Assembly: GCF_019219065.1 (NCBI RefSeq)
Contig: NZ_JAHUWK010000001.1
Location: 1-64,000, forward strand
DNA length: 64,000 nucleotides
Reading direction: 5' to 3'
From: Duganella sp. sic0402
Lineage (GTDB): Bacteria; Pseudomonadota; Gammaproteobacteria; Burkholderiales; Burkholderiaceae_D
Each line of letters begins with the position of its first letter. Positions within the stretch are counted from its first letter, which is position 1. The notes under the pieces are model-generated. The model searched no databases, had not been told where the DNA came from, and saw only the letters and a list, made by a program, of their open reading frames with translations. The translations under genes were made by a program, and so were the position numbers. Of this stretch, positions 23,806 to 31,908 are shown piece by piece.

Positions 23806-24876
23806 ATGAAGTTCAAGCTGGGATTGATGGCGTTGCTGTTGGCAGGGCAGGCCTTGGCGGGTGTGGCGGTAGCTCCGGACAACGCGCAGTTGCAGTACAC
23901 CGGCCGCATAGACTTTACGGACCGTGCGCGCCCGATGCTGTCCTGGCCCGGCAGCAGTATCGCCGGTAATTTCACCGGCTCCAGCCTGACCGTCAAGCTG
24001 GACGACCAGCAGGGCAAGAACTTCTTCAATGTGTTCATCGATGGCGAGTACACCAGGCCGGTGATTATCGAAGCGAAGCAGGGCGGCGCGAGCTATCCTG
24101 TCGCCAGCGGGCTGAAAGCGGGCGCGCACAGCTTCCTCATCACCAAGCGCACCGATGGCGAGGAAGGCGGCACATTCTTCCAGGGCCTGGAACTGGCGGA
24201 CGGCGGCGCCTTGCTGCCGCCTCCTTCACGCAAGAAGCGGCATATCGAATTCTTCGGCGATTCCATCACCACCGGCATGGGCAACGAGTCGCCGGATGAC
24301 GGCCCGGACCATCTGCTGAAGGACAAGAACAACTTCATGGCCTACTCGTCGATCACCGCGCGTGCGCTGGATGCGGAGGCGCATATCATTTCGCAGAGCG
24401 GCATCGGCGTGATGATCAGCTGGTTCCCGTTCACCATGCCGGATTTCTACGATCAACTGAGCGCGGTCGGCAATAACGCTACCCAATGGGACTTCACATC
24501 GTGGACGCCGGACGTGGTGGTGATCAATCTGTTCCAGAACGACCGCTGGCTGATCGATCGTGAAAAACGCCTGTCGCCGATGCCGAACGACGCGCAGCGC
24601 ATCCAGGCGTATCGCCGTTTTGTGCAGCGTATCCGCGTACTCTATCCGAACGCTTATATTGTCTGCGCGCTGGGCAGCATGGACGCGGTGCAGGAAGGCT
24701 CGAAGTGGCCAGGCTATGTGCGCACGGCAGTGGATCAGATGCAGCAACTGGGTGATAAGCGCATCGACACCATCGTCTTTCCGTGGAATGGTTTCGGCGG
24801 CCACCCGCGCGTCAAGCAGCACCAGGCGAATGCGGCGCTTCTGACGGCGTTGATCCGCCAGAAAATGGGCTGGTAA
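23806..24876 (+). CDS. Exported SGNH-type esterase, carbohydrate esterase family 2-like
   Basis: A 356-residue protein with a signal peptide (about residues 1-19), an N-terminal jelly-roll domain and a C-terminal SGNH hydrolase domain, the two-part layout of CE2 acetyl esterases. The nucleophile is Ser153 in FFGDSITTGMGN, and the catalytic His is about 333 in GFGGHP. The residue where other SGNH enzymes carry Asp is Gly, as in CE2 enzymes that work with a dyad. It would remove acetyl groups from plant polysaccharide. ATG 23806 is chosen over 23800 because AGGAG is then eight bases away. It is followed three bases later by the pectate lyase gene. Confidence 0.85.
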   Translation: MKFKLGLMALLLAGQALAGVAVAPDNAQLQYTGRIDFTDRARPMLSWPGSSIAGNFTGSSLTVKLDDQQGKNFFNVFIDGEYTRPVIIEAKQGGASYPVASGLKAGAHSFLITKRTDGEEGGTFFQGLELADGGALLPPPSRKKRHIEFFGDSITTGMGNESPDDGPDHLLKDKNNFMAYSSITARALDAEAHIISQSGIGVMISWFPFTMPDFYDQLSAVGNNATQWDFTSWTPDVVVINLFQNDRWLIDREKRLSPMPNDAQRIQAYRRFVQRIRVLYPNAYIVCALGSMDAVQEGSKWPGYVRTAVDQMQQLGDKRIDTIVFPWNGFGGHPRVKQHQANAALLTALIRQKMGW

Positions 24877-24879
24877 GAC

Positions 24880-26127
24880 ATGTCTCGCATACTGCTGATG
24901 CTTTTGTTGGCCGCCGGCGCTAGCGCGCATGCCGCCGACTACTACGTTGCCGTCGACGGCAACGACAATGCCGATGGCACGCAAGCCGCGCCGTGGCAAT
25001 CGGTCATGCGCGCGCAGCAAAGCGCCGTGGCTGGCGACACCGTGTATATTCGCGGCGGCCGCTATGTCTACACGGCGGGCATCAACAGCTGCGCCACGCG
25101 GACGGACACGGTGAACGCGGTCACACTGAACAAAGGCGGCAGCGCGGGACGGCCGATCCGCTACTGGGCTTATCCGGGTGAGACGCCGGTGTTCGACTTC
25201 TCCGCGATGAAGGACGATTGCCGCGTCAAAGGCTTCAACGTCACCGGCAGCTGGCTGCATCTGAAAGGGCTGGAAGTGACCGGCGTGCCGCAGCAGCCGC
25301 AAAACCGGCTCAATCACGAATCATGGGGTGTGTGGAATAGCGGCAGCCACAATGTCTTTGAGCAGCTCAACCTGCACCACAATATGGGGCCGGGCCTGTT
25401 CATCAAGGACGGTGCGTATAACCTGGTTTTGAATAGTGACTCGCACCATAACTACGATCCTTACACGTCGAACGGCGCAGGACAGAGCGCGGATGGCTTT
25501 GGCGCACACATCAAGGCCAACCAGCCGGGCAATGTGTTCCGCGGCTGCCGCGCGTGGGCGAATACCGACGACGGCTTTGACCTGATCAACGCCTATTCGC
25601 CGGTGACCATCGAGCATTCGTGGGCGTGGCAGCATGGCTATCTGCCGGGAACGCACACGCCGCTGGCGGCCGGTAATGGCAACGGCATCAAGGCCGGCGG
25701 TTATGGCGGCAAGTACGTGCCGAATGGCGTCAAGCACATCGTCCGCAATTCGGTCGCCTTCGATAACAAGGCGGCCGGTTTCTATGCCAACCATCATCCG
25801 CTGGCGCTGGACTTCACCAATAATACCGCCTTTGCCAATGGCGCGAACTACAACATGCTGGGCATCGCGCCGGACGGCACGCCGCTCAACCTCGGCAACC
25901 TGCGCAACAACATCGCCTACCAGGGCCGCCTGACGGTGCATGCAGAAGGATTGGACATGGCGCACAACTCGTGGACCTTGCCGGCGCCGGTAAGCGAGGC
26001 GGACTTTGACGATGTCTCTGCCGAGGGCTGGGATGCGCCACGCCAGGCTGATGGTAGTTTGCCGACGCTGCGTAGCTTCCACCTGCGGCCGGGCAGCCCA
26101 CTGGCCGGTATGGGGGCGTTTAACTGA
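24880..26127 (+). CDS. Secreted pectate lyase, polysaccharide lyase family 9
   Basis: A 415-residue right-handed parallel beta-helix protein with a signal peptide ending SAHAA. The calcium pocket and catalytic base of PL9 are recognisable: Asp205 (SADGFGAH), Asp230, Asp231 and Asp234 (NTDDGFDLIN), and Lys271 (GNGIKAGG). They match the spacing known from Pel9A. The enzyme cleaves polygalacturonate by beta-elimination outside the cell or in the periplasm. It lies directly behind the CE2-like esterase, consistent with deacetylation and cleavage of pectin. Confidence 0.88.
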   Translation: MSRILLMLLLAAGASAHAADYYVAVDGNDNADGTQAAPWQSVMRAQQSAVAGDTVYIRGGRYVYTAGINSCATRTDTVNAVTLNKGGSAGRPIRYWAYPGETPVFDFSAMKDDCRVKGFNVTGSWLHLKGLEVTGVPQQPQNRLNHESWGVWNSGSHNVFEQLNLHHNMGPGLFIKDGAYNLVLNSDSHHNYDPYTSNGAGQSADGFGAHIKANQPGNVFRGCRAWANTDDGFDLINAYSPVTIEHSWAWQHGYLPGTHTPLAAGNGNGIKAGGYGGKYVPNGVKHIVRNSVAFDNKAAGFYANHHPLALDFTNNTAFANGANYNMLGIAPDGTPLNLGNLRNNIAYQGRLTVHAEGLDMAHNSWTLPAPVSEADFDDVSAEGWDAPRQADGSLPTLRSFHLRPGSPLAGMGAFN

Positions 26128-26205
26128 GAGGGAGGATTCAGTTGTGCGCACTGGAAACGGTGGTGATGTTATATTTTCCATCACACTTTTCGCGTGGGGA
26201 TTCCA

Positions 26206-26919
26206 ATGCACTTCAAAACGATCTATGCAGCATGCCTACTCGCCGTTGCCGGCGCCGTCAACGCAGCGGACGATTTTATGCCGCCACCCGGTCTTTATCG
26301 TGTCGACACCGATAGCCAGATGAATACCGCTGGCGGCACACCGGTATCGGTGCAGACGCGGGAGAACGGTGCCACCGGTGGCATCACCCGCAGCGGCAGC
26401 GTCAACGGCGGCCCATCAAGCACCCAGCAGTACCAGGGCGATGGTCCGGTGACGGTGTGCGTGAAAGCAGGGGCGAAAGAAGTGCCGGCGCAGATGGTGC
26501 AAGCAGGCTGCACCTCGGCACCCGCAGTGGTGAGTGGCGGCGTGGCCACGTTCAAGAGTAGTTGCGGGTTCGGAGATATCACCACCACCATGCGCAAGAT
26601 CGACGCCAAGACCTGGGGATCGGAGACGCGGATCGCGCAGAAAAATGTTGGCGCCAGCCCGCAGGGAGCAGCTGGCACACTCAGTATCGTACGCGCAGGT
26701 CTGGAACGCGCCATGAAGGAAGGCACGCCGGAACAGCGTGCGGAGGCCAGACAGGCGCTGGCGCAGTTCGAGAAGAATAAAGATTCCTTCGCCAGAGATG
26801 TCGCCGCCAATGCGGCCGCGGCCAAAGCTGCGGGCATCAGCCCTAACGCCACCATGTTCGAGAACGTCACCACCAGCCGCATGACCCGCATTGCGGATTC
26901 CTGCGGCGCGCAGCGTTAG
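26206..26919 (+). CDS. DUF3617-family exported protein
   Basis: A 237-residue protein with a signal peptide (cut likely after VNA, residue 18). It has the DUF3617 pattern PPPGLYRVDTDSQMN near the mature N-terminus, and paired Cys residues in the middle (VCVKAG, QAGCTS and SSCGFGD). The function of the family is unknown, and its members are periplasmic. The C-terminal third is an Ala-rich helix region of about 70 residues beyond the core. It stands between the pectate lyase and the GH127 gene but has its own start region, so a link to pectin use is unproven. Confidence 0.8.
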   Translation: MHFKTIYAACLLAVAGAVNAADDFMPPPGLYRVDTDSQMNTAGGTPVSVQTRENGATGGITRSGSVNGGPSSTQQYQGDGPVTVCVKAGAKEVPAQMVQAGCTSAPAVVSGGVATFKSSCGFGDITTTMRKIDAKTWGSETRIAQKNVGASPQGAAGTLSIVRAGLERAMKEGTPEQRAEARQALAQFEKNKDSFARDVAANAAAAKAAGISPNATMFENVTTSRMTRIADSCGAQR

Positions 26920-26941
26920 GCAGTTTGTGCAGAATTCGTCA

Positions 26942-26964
26942 TTGTTTGTGAACCTGACAAACAA
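26942..26964. promoter_or_regulatory. 8-bp inverted repeat upstream of the GH127 gene
   Basis: TTGTTTGT (26942-26949) and ACAAACAA (26957-26964) are perfect inverted repeats around GAACCTG. They lie 56 bases before the GH127 start. The AT-rich stem without a T-run is more like an operator than a terminator. No adjacent regulator is present. Confidence 0.45.
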
Positions 26965-27019
26965 GACGTGAGAGACGGCAGGGCGTACATTATCGGGATA
27001 TCGATACTTGAGGATAGCT

Positions 27020-29398
27020 ATGCGACCGTCTCCGTCCTTCCAGCAACGCCGCTTGATTTTGCAGGGAGCAGCCAGCCTGGGGTTGGCTTCCGGCTTCAGT
27101 GTCCAGGCGGCGACGGCCACCGCCGGTGGTGCCGTACCCGCATCAGCCAAGGCGTTGCCGCTATCCTCGGTGCGGCTACTGCCATCGGTGTATGCAGACG
27201 CGGTGCAGGCCAATCAAGCCTATCTGCTGCGCTTGAGCGCTGATCGCTTCCTGCATAACTACCACCGCTTTGCCGATCTGCCGACCAAGGGGGCGATCTA
27301 TGGCGGCTGGGAGTCCGACACCATCGCCGGCGAAGGCCTGGGTCACTACCTGTCTGCACTGGCCTTGATGCATGCGCAGACCGGCGCACCAGCGCTGAAG
27401 CCGCGCATCGACTACATCGTGGCCGAACTGGCGCGCGTGCAGCAGGCGCAGGGCGATGGCTATATCGCCGGCTTTATGCGCAAGCGCAAAGACGGCAAGG
27501 TGGTTGACGGCAAGGAGATCTTCCCCGAAATCATGCGCGGCGAGATCCGTTCGGCAGGCTTTGACCTGAATGGCTGCTGGGTGCCGCTATATAACTGGCA
27601 CAAGGTATTTGCCGGTTTGTTCGATGCGCAAAGCTATGCCGGCAATGAACAGGCGCTGCAAGTGGCGATCGGCCTCGCGGGCTATATCGATAAGGTATTC
27701 GCCGCGCTGAATGACGAGCAAGTGCAGCAGGTGCTGAACTGCGAGCATGGCGGCATCAACGAAAGCTTCGCCGAACTGTATGCGCGCACGCAGGACAAGC
27801 GCTGGCTGGCGCTGGCGCAGCGGCTGTATCACACCAAGGTGCTGCTGCCGTTGACGCAAGGCCGCGACGAACTGGCCAACCTGCACTCCAACACGCAGAT
27901 ACCGAAACTGATCGGCCTCGCACGGCTGCACGAACTGACCGGCCGCGAAAGCGACGCCACCGCCGTGGACTTCTTCTGGAAGCGCGTCACCCGCCACCAC
28001 AGCTACGTCATCGGCGGCAACGGCGACCGTGAATATTTTTCCGCGCCGGACACCATCGCCGCGCACATCACCGAGCAGACCTGCGAAGCCTGCTGTAGCT
28101 ATAACATGCTGAAGATGACGCGGCACCTGTATAGCTGGGCGCCGGACGCTGCCTACTTTGACTACTACGAACGCACCCACCTGAATCACATCCTCGCGCA
28201 CCAGAATCCGCGCACCGGCATGTTCACCTATATGACGCCGCTGATGTCCGGCGTAGCGCGTGAATATTCCAGCGAAGAGAACGACTTCTGGTGCTGCGTG
28301 TTGTCCGGCATGGAAAGCCATGCCAAGCATGGTGATTCGATCTATTGGGAGAATGGCGATACGCTGTTCGTCAATCTGTACATTCCATCGACGGTGGCGT
28401 GGAAAGCCACCGGCGCCAAGCTGGAGCTGACTACCCGCTATCCCTATGATGGCGATATCAATCTGAAGCTGCGAGGCCTTGCGGGACAGCGCCAGTTCAC
28501 GGTGGCGCTGCGCGTTCCGGCGTGGGCAAGCAAGCACACGATACTGGTCAATGGCAAGCCGCACGCGGCCAGCAAGGAAAAGGGCTACGCATTGATACGC
28601 CGCCGCTGGAAGGCCGGCGACACGGTGCGCCTGTCGCTGCCGCTGGACCTGCGTCTGGAATCTGCCGCCGGCAATGACAAGGTGGTGGCGCTGCTGCGCG
28701 GCCCGATGGTGCTGGCGGCGGACCTGGGCGCATCGGATCAGCCATACGGCGGCGTGGCACCGGCGCTGGTGGGCGCCAATATCCTCGGCTCGTTCGCGGA
28801 ATCGGACAAGGGCAGGGCGGTGTACCGCAGCGTTGGCAGCGGGCGGCCGGGCGATATGAAGTTCACGCCGTTCTTCTCGCAGTATGAACGCCGCGCGGCA
28901 GTCTACTTCAACGCCTACACGGAGGCGGAATGGGCGGCCTCGGAAGTCGCTTTCCGCAAGGAGGAGGCACGCCTGAAAGACCTGGCCGACCGTTCGGTGG
29001 ACGTGATGCACCTCGGCGAAATGCAGCCCGAGCGCGATCACGACCTGCAATCGGATATCTCGTATCCAGTGTCCTACCGTGGCCGCAATGGCCGCGATGC
29101 ACGCACCGGCGGCTTTTTCAGCTTCCGCATGAAGTGCGCCGATGGTCCCTTGGTGCTGCAAGCCAGCTACTGGGGCGAGGAGCGCAACCGCGATTTCCAC
29201 ATCAGCATTGACGGCGAACGGGTTGCGCGGGTCAAGCTGGATGGCAGTCATCCGGGCGTGTTTATCGACCGCGAATATCCGCTGCCGGAACGCTTCACCA
29301 GCGGCAAGAAAAGCGTGGTGGTGCGCTTCGATCCGGAGCCTGGCCACACCGCTGGACCGGTATTCGGCGTGCGCCTGTTCACCGCCACCGCAACATAG
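27020..29398 (+). CDS. GH127-family beta-L-arabinofuranosidase, Tat-exported
   Basis: A 792-residue glycoside hydrolase of the DUF1680/GH127 group, which frees arabinose from arabinan or arabinosylated proteins. A twin-arginine signal (QQRRLILQGAASLGLASG) starts at residue 8. The zinc and catalytic residues are visible: Glu356 and Cys358 in CEACCSYNMLKM, and Cys425-Cys426 in FWCCVLSGMESH. They match Glu338, Cys340, Cys417 and Cys418 of HypBA1. The last ~170 residues form an additional beta-rich domain. ATG 27020 is set by GAGG. Tat export fits a metal enzyme that folds in the cytoplasm. Confidence 0.88.
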   Translation: MRPSPSFQQRRLILQGAASLGLASGFSVQAATATAGGAVPASAKALPLSSVRLLPSVYADAVQANQAYLLRLSADRFLHNYHRFADLPTKGAIYGGWESDTIAGEGLGHYLSALALMHAQTGAPALKPRIDYIVAELARVQQAQGDGYIAGFMRKRKDGKVVDGKEIFPEIMRGEIRSAGFDLNGCWVPLYNWHKVFAGLFDAQSYAGNEQALQVAIGLAGYIDKVFAALNDEQVQQVLNCEHGGINESFAELYARTQDKRWLALAQRLYHTKVLLPLTQGRDELANLHSNTQIPKLIGLARLHELTGRESDATAVDFFWKRVTRHHSYVIGGNGDREYFSAPDTIAAHITEQTCEACCSYNMLKMTRHLYSWAPDAAYFDYYERTHLNHILAHQNPRTGMFTYMTPLMSGVAREYSSEENDFWCCVLSGMESHAKHGDSIYWENGDTLFVNLYIPSTVAWKATGAKLELTTRYPYDGDINLKLRGLAGQRQFTVALRVPAWASKHTILVNGKPHAASKEKGYALIRRRWKAGDTVRLSLPLDLRLESAAGNDKVVALLRGPMVLAADLGASDQPYGGVAPALVGANILGSFAESDKGRAVYRSVGSGRPGDMKFTPFFSQYERRAAVYFNAYTEAEWAASEVAFRKEEARLKDLADRSVDVMHLGEMQPERDHDLQSDISYPVSYRGRNGRDARTGGFFSFRMKCADGPLVLQASYWGEERNRDFHISIDGERVARVKLDGSHPGVFIDREYPLPERFTSGKKSVVVRFDPEPGHTAGPVFGVRLFTATAT

Positions 29399-29443
29399 CT
29401 CGTCCAACTTTTCATACAAACCGCCATTCTGGCGTCTGGATAG

Positions 29444-29471
29444 TTGCGCTGCACTGATTGCTGTAGCGCAA
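29444..29471. promoter_or_regulatory. Putative DctD upstream activating sequence
   Basis: TTGCGCT (29444-29450) and AGCGCAA (29465-29471) are inverted repeats with a 14-base spacer, about 100 bases upstream of the expected start site of the sigma-54 promoter. This is the usual place for activator sites of DctD-type proteins. Binding is inferred. Confidence 0.55.
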
Positions 29472-29533
29472 TTTCCCAAAAGAATCTCCTTCCAAGTCAA
29501 AGGCTTACGGCGCTTGCGGGCGCCGTTTTGCGC

Positions 29534-29549
29534 TGGCACAGCCATTGCT
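29534..29549 (+). promoter_or_regulatory. Sigma-54 (RpoN) promoter of the dct operon
   Basis: TGGCACAGCCATTGCT matches the -24/-12 consensus: GG at 29535-29536 and GC at 29547-29548, separated by exactly ten bases. It lies 62 bases before the dctA start, and the sigma-54 activator DctD is encoded in the same operon. Confidence 0.88.
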
Positions 29550-29610
29550 ATTCAAAGCCCCAATCTCGGTGCTCGCCGGGAATACAACGACAAGAAAATT
29601 GGAGGAGACA

Positions 29611-30858
29611 GTGAAAAAAAACCGCCCCTTAACGCTTTATATCCTGATCGCGATGGTGCTCGGCGTGGCCGTCGGTTACGCCTGCCACGAAACCATCGCC
29701 GATAAAAAGCTCAGCGCCGACATCGCCGCGCATATTTCCATCGTCACCGATGTGTTCCTTCGCCTGATCAAGATGATCATTTCGCTGCTGGTCTTCTCCA
29801 CGCTGGCTGTCGGCATCGCGCATATGGGCGATGGCAAGGCGGCCGGACGCGTCGGCCTGAAGGCCATGGCTTGGTTTGTGATTGCCTCTCTGGTGTCGCT
29901 GACGCTGGGCATGGTGCTGTCGAATATGCTGCAACTGGGTGCGCACCTTGGCTTGCCGCTGCCGCCGGCCGATGCCAGCACCGGACTGAAAACCGCCGCC
30001 TTCACGCTGAAGGACTTCATCGCCCACATGGTGCCGAAGTCGCCGATTGAAGCGATGGCCAACAACGAAATCCTGCAGGTGCTGGTGTTTGCCATCTTCT
30101 TCGGCGGCGCCTTGGGCGCGCTGGGCGAGTCCGCGCGCCAGTTGACCAATGTGGTTGATCAGCTGGCGCAAGTCATGTTGCGCATCACCGGCGTAATCAT
30201 GAACCTGGCGCCGGTCGCGGTGTTTGCGGCGATGGCGTCGGTGATCACCACCAATGGACTGGCGATACTCGGCACTTTTGCGAAATTCATGGGTGGCTTC
30301 TATCTGGGGCTGGTGTGCCTGTGGGCGTTGCTGATCCTGGGCGGCTTTGCCTTCATCGGCAAACGCGTGTTCCGCCTGATCGCGCTGATCCGCGAACCGT
30401 TCCTGCTGGCCTTCTCCACCGCCAGTTCCGAGGCAGCCTATCCCAAGCTGCTGGTGGCGCTGGACCAGTTCGGCGTCAAGCGCAAGATCTCCAGCTTCGT
30501 CATGCCGATGGGGTATTCGTTCAACCTGGATGGTTCGATGATGTACTGCACCTTCGCCGTGCTGTTCATCACCCAGGCTTACGGGATTGAACTGTCGCTC
30601 GGCACGCAGATCACCATGCTGCTGCTGTTGATGGTCACCTCGAAAGGCATCGCCGGCGTGCCGCGCGCGTCGCTGGTGGTGATCGCCGCCACGCTGAACC
30701 AGTTCCACATTCCAGAGGCGGGCTTGCTGCTGTTGATGGGCATTGACCAGTTCCTCGACATGGGCCGTTCGGCCACCAACGCCGTCGGCAACGCGGTTGC
30801 CACTGCGGTCGTCGCCAAGTGGGAAGGCGCGTTGGAAGATGAAAAACCAGCGGCATAA
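29611..30858 (+). CDS. dctA: C4-dicarboxylate:cation symporter DctA-like
   Basis: A 415-residue inner-membrane symporter of the DAACS family (DctA/GltP). Transport signatures are FSTASSEAAYP (serine-rich re-entrant loop), NLDGSMMY and the closing MGIDQFLDMGRSATNAVGNA. GTG 29611 is chosen because GGAGGAGA precedes it; the longer open frame upstream covers the promoter. Linkage to dctB/dctD and a sigma-54 promoter points to succinate, malate or fumarate uptake, though the sequence alone also allows glutamate or aspartate. Confidence 0.9.
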   Translation: MKKNRPLTLYILIAMVLGVAVGYACHETIADKKLSADIAAHISIVTDVFLRLIKMIISLLVFSTLAVGIAHMGDGKAAGRVGLKAMAWFVIASLVSLTLGMVLSNMLQLGAHLGLPLPPADASTGLKTAAFTLKDFIAHMVPKSPIEAMANNEILQVLVFAIFFGGALGALGESARQLTNVVDQLAQVMLRITGVIMNLAPVAVFAAMASVITTNGLAILGTFAKFMGGFYLGLVCLWALLILGGFAFIGKRVFRLIALIREPFLLAFSTASSEAAYPKLLVALDQFGVKRKISSFVMPMGYSFNLDGSMMYCTFAVLFITQAYGIELSLGTQITMLLLLMVTSKGIAGVPRASLVVIAATLNQFHIPEAGLLLLMGIDQFLDMGRSATNAVGNAVATAVVAKWEGALEDEKPAA

Positions 30859-30881
30859 AAACAATTAAAAGCGGAGACACA

Positions 30882-31874
30882 ATGATGAAAAAGTATCTGA
30901 TGAGCGCTATGGCGCTGGCGTCGCTGAGCGCGCACGCCCAATCGTCGCTGACCGTGTACGGCGTGGCCGATGCGGGCATGGTGCTGGAGCGCGGCGGCGA
31001 CGCCGGTCCTGTCCAGAAAGTTGGAAGCGGCGTCGCCTCCAGCTCCCGCCTCGGCTTCAAGGGCAGGGAAGACCTGGGCGGCGGCACGGTGCTGACCTTT
31101 GTGCTGGAAAACGGCTATTCCATCGACACCGGCGCAGCCAAGCAAAACGGTGCGCTGTTTGGCCGCCAGGCCCTGATTTGCCTGACTGGCGACGCCGGTT
31201 CGCTGAGCATCGGCCACCAGTACACGCCGTTCTACAAGGTGCTGAACAACGTGGCCGACCCGTTCGCCACCGGCATGGCTGGCAATGCGCAGAATATCTT
31301 TGACGGCACGACGCGCGTCAGCAACACGGTGGAATACATCACGCCACGCGTGGCCGGCTTCTCGGCCGATGTCCAATATGGCTTGGGCGAAGTGGCTGGC
31401 GACACCAGCAAGTACCGCTACCTTGGCGCCAGCGGCACCTATGAAGAGGGCGCGTTGACCGTGGTGCTGGTGCACCAGCAGCGCAACAACACCGCCGCCA
31501 GCGCGAACAGCCGGAACACCATGCTGGCGGCACGCTACCGCTTTGGCGATATCACTGGCCATGCGGCGCATGTGCGCAACCGTGACCTGCTGGGTGTGGA
31601 AAGCCGCGACACGCTGCTGGGTTTTAGCGCGCAACTGGCCGGCGCGAACAAGCTGATTGCCTCTGTCATTGATCATCATGACAGCAGCGGGGTGGGGCAG
31701 CATGCGCGCCAGGCGGCGATAGGCATTGCGCATAGCCTGTCGCGCCGTACTGATGTCTACGCGGCCTATGGCCATATCAGCAACAGCAATGGCGCTGCTT
31801 TCCGTGTCGGCACGGCGGCGGACAGTGGTTCCGGCACTACCGGGCTTAACCTGGGTGTACGTCATGTGTTTTAA
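30882..31874 (+). CDS. Outer-membrane general porin, Burkholderiales type
   Basis: A 330-residue trimeric porin with a signal peptide ending SAHAQ and the family start SSLTVYGVADAGMVLERGG. LGFKGREDLGGG is in the first strands, and the C-terminal strand ends LGVRHVF with the terminal Phe needed for outer-membrane assembly. It is slightly shorter than typical members (340-380). It sits between dctA and dctB with short gaps, so the operon couples outer- and inner-membrane passage of the same acids. Confidence 0.9.
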   Translation: MMKKYLMSAMALASLSAHAQSSLTVYGVADAGMVLERGGDAGPVQKVGSGVASSSRLGFKGREDLGGGTVLTFVLENGYSIDTGAAKQNGALFGRQALICLTGDAGSLSIGHQYTPFYKVLNNVADPFATGMAGNAQNIFDGTTRVSNTVEYITPRVAGFSADVQYGLGEVAGDTSKYRYLGASGTYEEGALTVVLVHQQRNNTAASANSRNTMLAARYRFGDITGHAAHVRNRDLLGVESRDTLLGFSAQLAGANKLIASVIDHHDSSGVGQHARQAAIGIAHSLSRRTDVYAAYGHISNSNGAAFRVGTAADSGSGTTGLNLGVRHVF

Positions 31875-31908
31875 TGCTAATCACAGATGACAATACGCAG
31901 GGGAGACT

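Noticed and set aside
29507..29526. GC-rich hairpin ACGGCGC/GCGCCGT as a rho-independent terminator of GH127
   Set aside because: Only four T residues follow and it lies just before the sigma-54 promoter; it may be part of the promoter architecture, so it is mentioned but not called.
27587..29545. Long minus-strand frame opposite the GH127 gene
   Set aside because: Typical GC-rich shadow of a real gene; the product lacks any fold pattern while the plus strand shows full catalytic motifs.
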